Under the pieces are notes generated by a model that saw only the letters and a program-made list of their open reading frames with translations, ran no database searches and was not told the origin of the DNA. Position numbers and translations under genes: made by a program. DNA of 64,000 bases. It comes from CAVPJC01 sp963705155 (GTDB taxonomy: Bacteria; Chloroflexota; Anaerolineae; Anaerolineales; UBA4823). The stretch lies in contig CAVPJC010000020.1 in the NCBI GenBank assembly GCA_963705155.1, positions 62,001 through 126,000 on the forward strand, given 5' to 3'. Of the stretch, positions 27,299-37,008 are shown in pieces; position 1 is the stretch's first letter, and every line of letters begins with the position of its first letter.

Positions 27299-28354
27299 AT
27301 GTTAGCATCTGTATCGCACATCCTTCCACTGGCGACCATCCGCCGAGAACGCATCTTGCCGGCGGCTGGACGTGTTGTTGTGCGCAAGGGGCAGAAGGTC
27401 AGCGCTACCGACGTCATCGCTGAAGCAAGGCTAACCTCCGAACACCTTCTCATGGATATTTCCCGCGGGTTGGGCTTGTCTGAAAATGAAGCTGACCGTC
27501 ATCTGCACTGCAAACAGGGTGCACAGGTTGCCCAGGGCGATATATTGGCAGGTCCGGTTGGGATCACCAAACGGGTGGTTCGCTCCCCCAAAAATGGCCG
27601 AGTTGTGCTTGCTGGCGGAGGCCAGGTTTTAATAGAGTTGGACGGAGCTCCCCAGGAATTAAGAGCGGGGATCCCGGGTATCGTTTCTGCCCTGGTGGAT
27701 GACCGCGGCGCGGTGATTGAGACTACCGGAGCGCTTATTCAGGTGGCCTGGGGTAATAATCGAGTGGATTACGGTCTCATGAATGTGCTGATCGGTTCCC
27801 CGGAAGAGATGCTAACGGCAGACCGGCTTGATGTGAGTATGCGGGGTTCGGTTCTGCTTGGTGGACGCTGTGAGGATGTTGAGGTATTAAAAGCTGCTGC
27901 AGCATTACCGGTACGCGGCTTGATCTTGAGCAGTATGGATGCAGCTTTAATCAGGACAGCCGTGCGCATGCGTTTTCCGATTGTTTTGACAGACGGATTT
28001 GGTAAGGCGTCGATGAACACAGCGGCGTTCAAATTGCTCACAACCAACGACCGGCGTGAGGTAGCCATAAACGCCGAAACCCCGAACCAGTACAAGGGGA
28101 TTCGTCCGGAAATTGTCATTCAACTGCCTGCCTCTGGCGATCCCGGGCTGCCTCAGGATGCGGGCGTATACAATCTGGGTGCGCAGGTGCGTGTCACACG
28201 ACCACCTCACCGGGCGATGATAGGGACGATCACAGAGTTGTGCGCTGGCATGACCACGCTCGAGAATGGGATCAAGACGAATGCCGCTGAGGTTCAATTA
28301 GAGGGCGGACAAAAAGTCATTTTGCCCCTTGCCAATCTTGAGGTTTTGAAGTAA
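27299..28354 (+). CDS. Uncharacterised protein with barrel-sandwich (lipoyl/KOW-like) segments
   Basis: The 351-residue soluble protein begins near the motif ILPAAGRVVVRKGQKVSA, a beta-hairpin typical of biotinyl/lipoyl-like or RnfC-type barrel-sandwich domains, repeated at RVVRSPKNGRVVLAGGGQV. The C-terminus (RAMIGTITEL, then GGQKVILPLANLEVLK) resembles a KOW/SH3-like barrel. No lipoylation lysine motif (DK[A/V/M]) is seen in the first hairpin, so it is probably structural. It is the last gene of the operon and follows the MutL-like gene by 49 bases. The function is unknown. Confidence 0.65.
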   Translation: MLASVSHILPLATIRRERILPAAGRVVVRKGQKVSATDVIAEARLTSEHLLMDISRGLGLSENEADRHLHCKQGAQVAQGDILAGPVGITKRVVRSPKNGRVVLAGGGQVLIELDGAPQELRAGIPGIVSALVDDRGAVIETTGALIQVAWGNNRVDYGLMNVLIGSPEEMLTADRLDVSMRGSVLLGGRCEDVEVLKAAAALPVRGLILSSMDAALIRTAVRMRFPIVLTDGFGKASMNTAAFKLLTTNDRREVAINAETPNQYKGIRPEIVIQLPASGDPGLPQDAGVYNLGAQVRVTRPPHRAMIGTITELCAGMTTLENGIKTNAAEVQLEGGQKVILPLANLEVLK

Positions 28355-28402
28355 AAACCTTTAAGCCAGTCCTTTCGATGGGCTAACCAGGAGGAGAGTG
28401 CC

Positions 28403-28960
28403 ATGACGAATGATTATGAACCGAGAAATGAATCTGAGTTGGAAGTTGAAGAGGCTCAACCCCCGGAAGAGTCGAATAACCGCACGTTTTTGATTGTTGC
28501 CGGGATCCTGGGTGGCATTACCCTGCTGGCGCTGGTGTGTATCGCGGTTTATGCGTTTCTCGTGCTTCCCGGGCAGAGAGCCCGTAATGAGGAACAATTG
28601 AATGCGGTGAACGCACAAAACACCCAGGTGGCTATGGCACTCACCCAGACATCGGAAGTGCTGGCGTTTACGCCCACCTTCACGGTGACGCCACCACCAG
28701 CGAACACACCCACGAAACCGCCCACCTCTGTAGTTGCTGTGCCGACGAATACACCTCAAGCCACCGTTGACCCCAAGACGGCTACAGTATCGGCGCTGCT
28801 CACGCAGGCTGCCATAGTGACCCAAACGGTAATACCCACGGCAACGGCCCTGCCAAGCACCGGCTTTGTGGAAGATGTGGGAATACCCGGTTTGATGGGT
28901 ATGGCTGTTCTGCTGATTGCTGTGATTTTCCTGGCGCGTCGTTTGCGAACGGCAAACTAG
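28403..28960 (+). CDS. LPxTG-like surface protein with threonine/proline stalk
   Basis: The 185-residue protein has an acidic N-terminus, a membrane helix (FLIVAGILGGITLLALVCIAV, about 30-51), a long Thr/Pro/Ala-rich stalk (about 80-150) and a C-terminal sorting-like signal: LPSTG, then a hydrophobic helix and RRLR. The ATG at 28403 follows AGGAGGAGAG. A sortase would be needed for covalent attachment, and none is in the window, so the signal may act only as a second membrane anchor. The N-terminal helix makes a double-anchored topology possible. It may be an extra member of the operon before it (48-base gap). Confidence 0.65.
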   Translation: MTNDYEPRNESELEVEEAQPPEESNNRTFLIVAGILGGITLLALVCIAVYAFLVLPGQRARNEEQLNAVNAQNTQVAMALTQTSEVLAFTPTFTVTPPPANTPTKPPTSVVAVPTNTPQATVDPKTATVSALLTQAAIVTQTVIPTATALPSTGFVEDVGIPGLMGMAVLLIAVIFLARRLRTAN

Positions 28961-28973
28961 GTTCTCCGGTTTA

Positions 28974-29026
28974 ACCGAAATTGGGTCACCACATGCGTCT
29001 ACCACATGTGGTGACCCAATTTCGGT
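28974..29026. terminator. Long perfect hairpin, bidirectional terminator
   Basis: A perfect 22-bp stem (28974-28995 with 29005-29026; arms begin ACCGAAATTGGG and end CCCAATTTCGGT) with a 9-base loop lies between the convergent LPxTG-like gene and the phosphohexomutase gene. It has AT-rich flanks but no strong T-tract. Confidence 0.6.
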
Positions 29027-29043
29027 ATTTAACGGGATATTAC

Positions 29044-30505
29044 CTAAGTCACGCTTGCAGCCACCTGTTCGCCAAAACCAATCATTGCTCGAACCATTTC
29101 AGGAGAGCGGCCTTCAGCGTAAACCCGCAGCACCGGTTCGGTGCCCGAGGGACGAATCAGCAGCCAGGAATCGTCTGCAAGGATGTATTTGACCCCATCG
29201 AGTGTAGAGACCTGGGTGACGCTTTCGTTGGCGATATTGGCAGGGGCGCTATCAACCAGCATACGTTGCATGACGTCTTTTGAAACCGGGCGGATCAAAC
29301 GCAAGTCATTGCGTTGATAATGCGCAGGTCCCACCCGGCGAAGTAAGTCTTCTACCAATTCGTGGAGAGATGTGCCGCTAGAAGCCACCATCTCAATGAT
29401 CAGCAACCCCATGATAATTCCATCACCTTCGGGGATGTGACCTTTAAAGGAGATGCCGCCTGACTCTTCGCCGCCGATCAGAATATCTTCTTTGAGCATA
29501 TAATCGGCAATATGGTTGAAACCCACAGGTGTTTCATACACTGGAACGCCGTACAGGTTTGCCAGGCGGTCAATCATGCGCGTGGTAGATACTGTTCGTA
29601 CGACCGGTCCTCGCCAGCCGCGCTGATTAACCAGATGATTGAGGGCAAGGGCCATAATTTTGTGTGGATCCACAAAATTACCACGCTCATCCATGGCGCC
29701 TATCCGATCAGCATCGCCATCGGTGGCTAATCCGAAATTACCCATGTGGGTGCTGATGGCTCCAGCCAGGGCGCCCAGGTAATGACTGATAGGTTCTGGA
29801 TGGATACCTCCGAAACCGGGGTTCATTTCACCACGGATTTCCTGCACCTCACAACCGGTGCCTTGAAGGATGCTTTTTAATTACCCCGCGCCCTGATCCG
29901 TACATCGAATCCACCACTACGCGCTGCGGATTTTCGGCGATGATATTGAAATCGATAAGTTTCCGCAAATGGTCAAAATAGGCAGGCAGTGGATTGAAGC
30001 GTTGGATGAGGCCAAGCTGGCGCGCCTGGTCGTAGTCCATCAGGTTTGGACCGCGGGCGCGTTCTTCATTATCGTTGAGGTAAACTTCCACCCGACGGCA
30101 TTGTTCGCCTTGAGCTGAGCCGCCATAGGCAGCCTTAAGTTTCAGCCCATTGTAGCGTGGAGCATTGTGCGAAGCTGTGATCATTATGCCGCCGACTGCA
30201 CCCAGGTGTCTGACATTGAATGAAACTGCCGGGGTAGGCGCATCGGCCTGTGCCAGATGAACGGTATAACCATTGGCTGCCAGCACACGCGCAACATCGA
30301 CTGCATACCGGTCTGATAGGAAGCGAGTATCGAAGCCAACCACCATCTCGCGTGTGTCGGGGTTACCACTCAACTGCATACTTGTATCCCATGCGGCTGT
30401 GTTGACAGCATCGGCAATCGCCTGTGTTACCATGCGCAAGTTGTGAAAAGTGAAGGTGTCAGATATCACAGCCCGCCAACCGTCGGTGCCGAAATGTATG
30501 GGCAT
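29044..30505 (-). CDS. Alpha-D-phosphohexomutase (phosphoglucomutase/phosphoglucosamine mutase family; frameshifted)
   Basis: The restored protein has 486 residues and all four family signatures: the phosphoserine loop ITASHNAPRYNGLK, the metal loop TDGDADRIGAM, the sugar loop GGEESGG, and the phosphate loop RPSGTEPVLRVYAE. It interconverts hexose 1- and 6-phosphates; glucose, mannose or glucosamine cannot be told apart here. An extra A in the A-run that reads TTTTT at 29874-29878 on the plus strand splits the frame between IK and SILQGTG. The ATG at 30505 has AAGGAG 9 bases upstream. Confidence 0.88.
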
Positions 30506-30674
30506 AGAAAAAGCTCCTTAGTCTAAATATTTCACCCTGATTTTATCACTTCCGGGGCGATCATCGGAGAACTTGTTGGTGTTGATCTTGCAACACTGGG
30601 TTAACCAGAGCTACCCTGACCTTGCCTGGTGCCAAATTTAAACATTGCGTGATCATTCATGTTAAAATCAATCT

Positions 30675-32387
30675 ATGGTGGATAACGATATTCCCCAGTA
30701 CGCGGCGCTGCTCAGGCAGCAATATCTCTTCCAGGGGTTGAATGACGCGCAGATTGCTCACGTGGTCAATCGTCTCCAGCGTGTGTTGGTTGAACCTGGA
30801 GATGAGATTATTGCTCAGGGCGATGTGGGGGATAGTTTTTATATCATCTTCAGCGGCAGAGTGAAGGTGACGCGCTGGTATAGTGGAAGTGAACGGTTGT
30901 TGAACGTACTGGGTCCAGGCGATTATTTTGGCGAGGAAGCCTTATTATTTGATAGGCCACGCTCGGCGAGGATTGTTGCCATTGAACCGGTCGAATTGTT
31001 GCGCCTGGATCGAGATGCATTTCTTGAATTGATGTGGGCTTACCCCGATTTACGCTTAATCTCTCTGCGACGGCAGACAGCCGCCACATCGCCCATCGCG
31101 AGAACTTCGATTGGTTAGGCGAGGATGAGGTGATTTATCTTGTCTCCCGGAAACATGAGTTGTTTCTGTTGGTATCCCTGCTGTTGCCAATATTGCTTTT
31201 TATAGTAGGCATACCCGTGTTGATCTTTGGTTTTTCAAGCACCTCACCATTCTTCCACCGGATGGGTATTTTAAGCGGTATCCTGGGCATTGTGGGTGGG
31301 ATTCTATTGGGGATCTGGAATTGGTTGGATTGGGGCAATGATTATTATATAGTAACCAGCCAGCGTGTGGTCTGGTTGGAGCGGGTAGTCATCTTTTACT
31401 ATAGCCGCCGCGAGGCTCCCCTGACGCACGTTCTTTCGGTGAATACAACCAGTAGTTTTTGGGGGCGGGTATTCAATTATGGCGATGTGGATGTGCGCAC
31501 CTTTACCGGCGGCATCAAAATGCGGCATTGCCCCAATCCCAAGCGGTTTGCCTCTTATGTTGAGGGCTACCAATCGCGTGCTCGCCAGGCGCTGAAACAA
31601 GCTGAAGCACAAGCGATTGAAAACGATCTGCGCGCCCGCCTGGGAATAGTTACACCGGCTTCACCGGTAGGTGAAGAGACCGCGAGCCTCCCAGCACCGC
31701 CTGCCTACAGGACGCGTCCTCGGAAGATCAAACCTGGCAGCTTGCAAGATAAGATCGATACATTTTTGCAGGTGCGTTTCGAGCGCGATGGCGTTATCAC
31801 CTACCGTAAGCACTGGCTGGTGTTATTAGGTAAGACATGGCAGCCTCTACTGGTATTTTTCTTGTTGTTCAGTGGGACGATTTACCTGCTGTGGACCGGT
31901 GTGATGAACTCAGTATTGAGCGGTATTACCCTGTTTTTGTTCCTGGGGATTTTATATCTGGCTGCCTTTTTGTGGTGGGGTTACAATTACTGGGACTGGA
32001 GCGATGATATCTACCAGTTGACGGCTGAACAGATCCTGGATATTGAACGCAAGCCGCTGGGAGCCGAAGATAAAAAGACAGCTCCGTTGGAATCTATCCT
32101 CAGTCTTGAGCACACCCGGGATGGCATCATCCAACTGCTCTTCAATTACGGCAATGTCATCATAAATGTTGGCCAGACCAGATTCGATTTTTAAGGGGGT
32201 GCATAATCCTGACCAGGTGCATCAGGATGTGGCCGATTATATCGAAGTCCGCCGGATGAAAAAGCAGGAAAGCGAAGCTGCCCGCGAGCGGGCACGTATG
32301 ACCGATTGGTTTGCCACCTATCAGAAGCAGTCTAAATTGCTGGAAGAATCTCAGAATGATACCGATTGGGATATATTTCCGGGGTAA
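30675..32387 (+). CDS. Cyclic-nucleotide-binding domain fused to bacterial PH-type membrane protein (two frameshifts)
   Basis: With two corrections (a lost A near 31058 and an extra T in the run 32188-32192) one frame encodes 570 residues. Residues 15-135 are a cNMP-binding beta-barrel (LVEPGDEIIAQGDVGDSF, the phosphate-cassette-like FGEEALLFDRPRSARI). After a short linker come two helices (LFLLVSLLLPILLFIVGIPV and ILSGILGIVGGILLGIW), then a PH-like domain (YYIVTSQRVVWLERV, SYSRREAPLTHVLSV-type segment). A second such block follows (FLLLFSGTIYLLW and ILYLAAFLWWGYNYW, then DIYQLTAEQILDIERKP). The tail is a charged helix. The two halves are so joined that a nucleotide signal could act on membrane PH modules. 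The start sits 6 bases after TAAAAT (30663-30668) with no ribosome site. Confidence 0.72.
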
Positions 32388-32433
32388 AATAGAAGTATTA
32401 CGAAGTGGATCAAAGTTATCAGGTGAGGAAAAC

Positions 32434-32946
32434 ATGCCCGTAAGAGAAATTATTACACACCCGGCGCCGGTATTGCGCCGAAAAGCTCGCAAAGTTAGCA
32501 ATTTTGGGCCAGAGCTGCAAACTTTAATTGATGATATGGTGGAAACGATGCGCGCTGCGCCCGGTGTGGGGCTGGCAGCGCCCCAGGTAAATGTTCCACT
32601 GCGCGTGATCGTTGTGGAATATGCGGAAGGGGATGAAGAGGACGCGCCATCCAAACTCTATACTGTGGTCAATCCTGAAATCATCAAGGCATCTGACGAA
32701 GTTGAGAATGGCACGGAAGGCTGTCTGTCTATTCCGGGATTTCTGGGCGATGTGGATCGTCCATTCACAGTGACGGTCAAAGGCAACAATCGCCGCGGTC
32801 AGCCGTTTCGATTGAACGCTTCAGGCTGGCTGGCGCGTGTTTTTCAACACGAAATAGATCATCTAGACGGGGTGCTGTTTATCGACCGGACTGAGAAAGT
32901 GTACAAGGTAGATGAACAAACTGCGCAGGTAGCCCCGGCGGATTGA
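32434..32946 (+). CDS. def: Peptide deformylase
   Basis: The 170-residue metalloenzyme removes the formyl group from nascent N-terminal methionine. All three motifs are present: GVGLAAPQ, EGCLSIP (metal Cys) and FQHEIDHLDG (two metal His and the catalytic Glu). I start at ATG 32434, preceded by GAGGA; an earlier in-frame opening is non-homologous. Its stop overlaps the recF start (TGATG). A TAAAAT near 32393 may be its -10. Confidence 0.95.
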   Translation: MPVREIITHPAPVLRRKARKVSNFGPELQTLIDDMVETMRAAPGVGLAAPQVNVPLRVIVVEYAEGDEEDAPSKLYTVVNPEIIKASDEVENGTEGCLSIPGFLGDVDRPFTVTVKGNNRRGQPFRLNASGWLARVFQHEIDHLDGVLFIDRTEKVYKVDEQTAQVAPAD

Positions 32947-34184
32947 TGTACCTTACCCATCTATCGCTTACCAACTTCCGCAACTTCGCCCGCCTGGATT
33001 TGGATGTTCCCCAGGGGGCGGTTTTGCTGGTAGGGGCTAACGCGCAGGGGAAAACCAGCCTGCTGGAGGCGGTTTATTACCTGGCCACGTTTGCTTCATT
33101 TCACGCGGACAACGACCGGCAATTGATCAACTTTATTGCCGCCCGTGAACCCCTGGTGGTTGGGCGAATCGTTGGCCAGTTCTGCCGGTCAGATGCACAC
33201 AACCGCCCGGTGTCGCATCGACTCGAGGTGCGGATTATCCAGGAAAGCAACGGATCCAATGGCTCTTCTCGTTTGCGTAAAGAAGTTCTGGTAGATAACG
33301 GCAAACGTAAGCTCAATGAAGCCATCGGTCAGTTCAATGCAGCCTTATTTTTACCCCAAAGCCTGCGTGTGATTGAGGGATCCCCGGATGATCGCCGCCG
33401 TTACCTTAATCTTACCCTGTCACAGGTAACCCCACGCTATGCATCTGCTTTATCAGATTACACGCAGGCCCTCGCCCAGCGCAATGCGCTGCTGAAGCTC
33501 CTGTACGAGCGCAGCGGCGACGCGACACAACTGGCTTACTGGGATGAAATCCTGGCGGGAGCGGGGGCGCAGTTGATTCATGCCCGCATACAAGCTGTAC
33601 AGGAATTGGAAAGCCAATCGGCGATCGCCCACAGCCAGCTTACCCGCGGAGAAGAAGTGCTGCGCCTGGTTTACCAGCCATCTTTTGAGCCGCTGCAGCA
33701 ACCGGTACAGCAATATTCCTTTCCAATCAAAACTTCTCTGGACCGGGCGGGCCTGTCAGTTGAAAAAATTAAACAGGGATTTTTGGAAGAATTGGCGCGC
33801 CTGCGCAATGACGAGATCGCGCGGGGGGTGACAACGATCGGTCCGCACCGTGACGATTTACGTTTCCTGGCCAATGGCGTTGACCTGGGTATTTACGGCT
33901 CTCGAGGGCAGGTGCGGACGGCCATTCTGGCGCTCAAACTGGCCGAAGTGGCGTGGATGAAGGAAAAAACTGGAGAATGGCCTGTGCTTCTGTTAGATGA
34001 AGTACTGGCAGAGCTGGATACGAACCGGCGCGCCGACCTGCTTTATCGTCTGACCGGGTGTGAGCAGGCTATGCTCACTACCACCGATCTTGATTTGTTC
34101 ACGAGGGATTTTGTTGGCAAGTCCAGTTTGTGGCAGGTGCAGGCGGGCCGGTTGGAAGCGATCGACGGTTCCTTATCTGCATAA
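32946..34184 (+). CDS. recF: DNA replication and repair protein RecF
   Basis: The 412-residue ABC-type ATPase begins MYLTHLSLTNFRNFARLDLDV, with Walker A GANAQGKTSLLEAVYYL, the signature region near YGSRGQVRTAILALKLAE, and Walker B VLLLDEVLAELD. It loads RecA at gaps. The ATG at 32946 overlaps the def stop (TGATG), so the genes are coupled; a TTG one codon earlier is less likely. The location next to def rather than dnaN/gyrB is unusual compared with many bacteria. Confidence 0.93.
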   Translation: MYLTHLSLTNFRNFARLDLDVPQGAVLLVGANAQGKTSLLEAVYYLATFASFHADNDRQLINFIAAREPLVVGRIVGQFCRSDAHNRPVSHRLEVRIIQESNGSNGSSRLRKEVLVDNGKRKLNEAIGQFNAALFLPQSLRVIEGSPDDRRRYLNLTLSQVTPRYASALSDYTQALAQRNALLKLLYERSGDATQLAYWDEILAGAGAQLIHARIQAVQELESQSAIAHSQLTRGEEVLRLVYQPSFEPLQQPVQQYSFPIKTSLDRAGLSVEKIKQGFLEELARLRNDEIARGVTTIGPHRDDLRFLANGVDLGIYGSRGQVRTAILALKLAEVAWMKEKTGEWPVLLLDEVLAELDTNRRADLLYRLTGCEQAMLTTTDLDLFTRDFVGKSSLWQVQAGRLEAIDGSLSA

Positions 34185-34243
34185 AGGCTGAACTACCGCA
34201 ATGGGTTTGTTCCACCCGGCAGCCAGTTTGCCTCCCGGGTGAC

Positions 34244-34955
34244 TTAAAGCGGTTTCTTTGCCGGGACGCCTACCTTGCGTGGGTATACGCCCGGGGTGGC
34301 AGCTATTTTGTCAATGACCACCAGATAACGAGTTTCGGCAATCCCTGGAAGTATTATCGGGTGCAACTGGCGCAGGCTACCGCCCAGCAAAGAGATGGCG
34401 CGCGAGGCTGTGTGTGTTTCGGAGGGTGCATTTTCGCCCTTCATGGCCAAAACGCTGCCGCCTATCTTTAACCAGAGGTAAAAGGTATTCAACTAAAACC
34501 GGCATGGCTGCTACTGCGCGGGCTATGGACCAATCATATTGTTCCCGGTGGTCAGGCAGGCGCCCTACTTCCTCTGCGCGCACGGTCAGCACTTCCACTC
34601 TCTGCAGGTTCAACTCCTCAACCACATGGCGACAGAAATCGGCTTTTTTACCAACCGATTCAACCAGGGTCAGTTGGGTGAGCGGAAAGGCAATTTTGAT
34701 TGGCAACCCCGGAAAGCCAGCTCCGGTGCCTATATCAATCAATCGTTTGGGAGGCCGGTCCCGCATCACCAGCAAGCAGGAGAGCGAATCGAGAAAATGC
34801 TTGGTACGAACTTTTGCAGGTTCGTCGATAGCGGTCAGGTTAAAGCGGGTATTCCAATCCAACAGCATATCTTGATAGTGGCTCAGATCTTGCAATTGCG
34901 CCGTTGAGAGATGAATTCCAAATAAATTCTGTGCATTCAGCGCTACTTCCTTCAT
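34244..34955 (-). CDS. rsmG: 16S rRNA (guanine-527-N7)-methyltransferase (frameshifted)
   Basis: RsmG methylates G527 of 16S rRNA. The protein (236 residues after repair) begins MKEVALNAQNLFGIHLS and has FNLTAIDEPAKVRTKHFLDSL, the SAM motif LIDIGTGAGFPGLPIKI, and the RAEEVGRLPDHREQYDWSIARAVA block. One extra base near 34463-34469 splits VEYLLPLVK from IGGSVLAMKG. The frame opens upstream to 35033, but the family starts at the ATG at 34955. TATAAT (34963-34968, minus strand) lies 7 bases before it and there is no ribosome site, suggesting a leaderless mRNA. Confidence 0.92.
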
Positions 34956-34996
34956 AATTATGATTATACTCGCTTGCTCTCCCATTGGCTTTGGGC

Positions 34997-35002
34997 TAAA
35001 AT
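34997..35002 (+). promoter_or_regulatory. -10 element of the C39-LysM gene
   Basis: TAAAAT is 17 bases downstream of TTGCTC (34974-34979) and only 8 bases before the ATG at 35011. The divergent rsmG -10 (TATAAT, 34963-34968, minus strand) lies 28 bases away. Confidence 0.45.
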
Positions 35003-35010
35003 AAAACGCA

Positions 35011-35936
35011 ATGTACAGGAACAGGGTCTTCATATTGGTACTCTGGATACTGGTGTCGCTGTCACATCCCGCTGTGGTGCAAGGCAGCTCGATCCCGCGG
35101 GAAGCCTACATATCTGGATTTGAAGGCCATGCTCAATCTTTCAATCTCTCCTGTGAATCGCGCTCCGCTGTGGATTGGGCTGCCTTCTGGGGGTTTAGGA
35201 TTCGTGAGCGTAAATTTTTATTAGGTCTGCCTCGCTCAGATAACCCGGATGTGGGTTTTGTGGGAGACCCGAACGGCGCGTGGGGCGATATCCCTCCGGC
35301 ATCGTATGGAGTTCATGCCAAACCGGTTGCAGCGTTACTGCGGGAATTCGGCTTAAATGCTGAAGCTCAAACCGGGATGACCTGGGATGACCTGCGCAGA
35401 GAGATTGCCGCCGGCCGGCCAGTGATCGCATGGGTTATCGGTCAGGTATGGCCTGGAACGCCACAAAAATACACAGCATCGAATGGGAAAGTGTCCACGG
35501 TTGCTCGTTTCGAGCATACTGTGATTGTAGTGGGTTATAACCAGAATTCTGTCCAGATTGTAGATGCTTATACCGGGCAAAAACAGACCCACCCTCGGCG
35601 GGCATTCCTGGCATCATGGGCTGTATTGGGTAATATGGCGATCACAGGCGGCGGCGCCAGGACACAACCTGCCGGTTCTACGCAGGAGCAACCAGCTCCG
35701 GTCGAGGCGCACTTGCTGCCGGTGCATGTTTTTATGCCGGTTATGTACAGAGGCCCAGCCAGGAACAAAGCAGCAACGAACCGACGGGCAAACCACTTAC
35801 CTATACGGTTAAGCGTGGAGATTTTCTACTGGGTGTGGCGAAGCGATTTGGTATCGATTGGGTTGAGCTAGCTCGTCTCAACAACCTCAGCTTCCCTTAC
35901 ACGATTTATCCGGGACAGGTGTTGAAGTTAAAATAA
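35011..35936 (+). CDS. Secreted C39-like peptidase with C-terminal LysM domain (frameshifted)
   Basis: Residues 1-25 form a signal peptide. The body is a papain-like C39-type peptidase: the nucleophile region is FNLSCESRSAVDWAAF, with the His in RFEHTVIVVGYN and the Asp in VQIVDAYTG. After a Pro/Gln linker a LysM module follows in another frame (TYTVKRGDFLLGVAKRFGID, then LARLNNL and YPGQVLKLK). Adding one C to the CCC near 35754 joins them; the whole is 308 residues. It is likely cell-wall associated. The start is taken at 35011, without a ribosome site. Confidence 0.8.
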
Positions 35937-35969
35937 AAAGCTGCACAGGCAAAGCTGCGCAGCTTTTTT
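35935..35969. terminator. Bidirectional intrinsic terminator
   Basis: The arms AAAAAGCTGC and GCAGCTTTTT pair perfectly and, after one mismatch, three more pairs follow; a T-run is present on both strands. It lies between the convergent C39-LysM and DUF4349 genes. Confidence 0.85.
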
Positions 35970-35985
35970 CTCAACAGCTCGGTAC

Positions 35986-36942
35986 TCACGAGACAGGGGC
36001 TGCAGGTGGGACCTTTTTGCTCTTGCCCTGGCGGCGCAGCAATCGCCAGAGCCAGCGCAGCGGCAGCACAAAGACGGCATATATCACCAAGGCCACCGGC
36101 AAGGCGAAGATTACCAGCCAGATAGCGGCGTTTGCCAGGAACTTCATCGTGTTGATCAATGCCTGAACGGCATCCTTTGCCACACCTACCGGCTGCCACC
36201 CACCCACTGTCAGTGGTTGCACGGCTTCATTGGCGATCAATTCCACGCTGATAGCAGACATGTCAGCCGATTCCCGGTAATATTTGATCTGGCCTTTGAT
36301 CACTTCAATTTGCTCACGCACCTGCACGAGCTGGTTGTAAACATTCAACACATCTTCGGTGCGGTTGGCAGAACCCATTATTTCTGTCAACTGGGCCTCG
36401 GCTGCCTCCAGATTACGCAGGCGTGATTCCAGATCCGTGTACTCACCGGTGACATCCTGGCTGGTGATATTTTCACTCTGAGGCGCCTGGCTGCTCTCTG
36501 CTTTGATGCGGTTGATGGCCTGGGTCAGCTTATCCACCGGTACTCGGATGGTGATTGAGGCCTGCGGCACTTCCAGGCCGCTCTCAAGCTGCCTGTGGTA
36601 CATATTGGCACTGACAACAAATCCGCCAAGCTCATCCGCAAGACCGGAGATAGAATCCAATGATGCGGATGGATCGTTTACCACAATCGACAGGCTTGCA
36701 TTCTTTATGACAATCCGTTCAATTTGCTGAGCTGTGTCTGGTGCGTTGAATGTCTTCCCCCCAGAACCAGAGGCCATGTCGGCTTCAGCTACCGGGGCGC
36801 CGGACGGCACAGATTCTCGGTATTCTGTTGGCAATGTGGCAGATTGCGCTGAACAAGCGGTCAGCGCTGAAGAAGCTGTCAGCATTAACAAGATTACAGC
36901 AGCAATCGGGAAAAATTTGGAAATAAATTTTTGGATCATCAT
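35986..36942 (-). CDS. DUF4349 membrane lipoprotein
   Basis: The 318-residue protein starts with a lipoprotein signal (lipobox LTAC, Cys near residue 30). The periplasmic domain contains IKNASLSIVVNDPSASLDSI and GGFVVSANMYHRQ, then a coiled coil (about 165-215, RNLEAAEAQLTEIMGSANRTE), characteristic of DUF4349. A C-terminal membrane helix (AAIWLVIFALPVALVIYAVF) and a basic tail follow. Its function is unknown. An AAGGAG lies before the ATG at 36942. It is the last gene of a minus-strand run after the phosphoesterase gene. Confidence 0.85.
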   Translation of the reverse strand: MMIQKFISKFFPIAAVILLMLTASSALTACSAQSATLPTEYRESVPSGAPVAEADMASGSGGKTFNAPDTAQQIERIVIKNASLSIVVNDPSASLDSISGLADELGGFVVSANMYHRQLESGLEVPQASITIRVPVDKLTQAINRIKAESSQAPQSENITSQDVTGEYTDLESRLRNLEAAEAQLTEIMGSANRTEDVLNVYNQLVQVREQIEVIKGQIKYYRESADMSAISVELIANEAVQPLTVGGWQPVGVAKDAVQALINTMKFLANAAIWLVIFALPVALVIYAVFVLPLRWLWRLLRRQGKSKKVPPAAPVS

Positions 36943-37008
36943 GGCGCTTGCTCCTTTTTGTTCTCCCTCCCAAGACGCCGCACTTATTCGATTCGTTCCC
37001 GGATGGAT

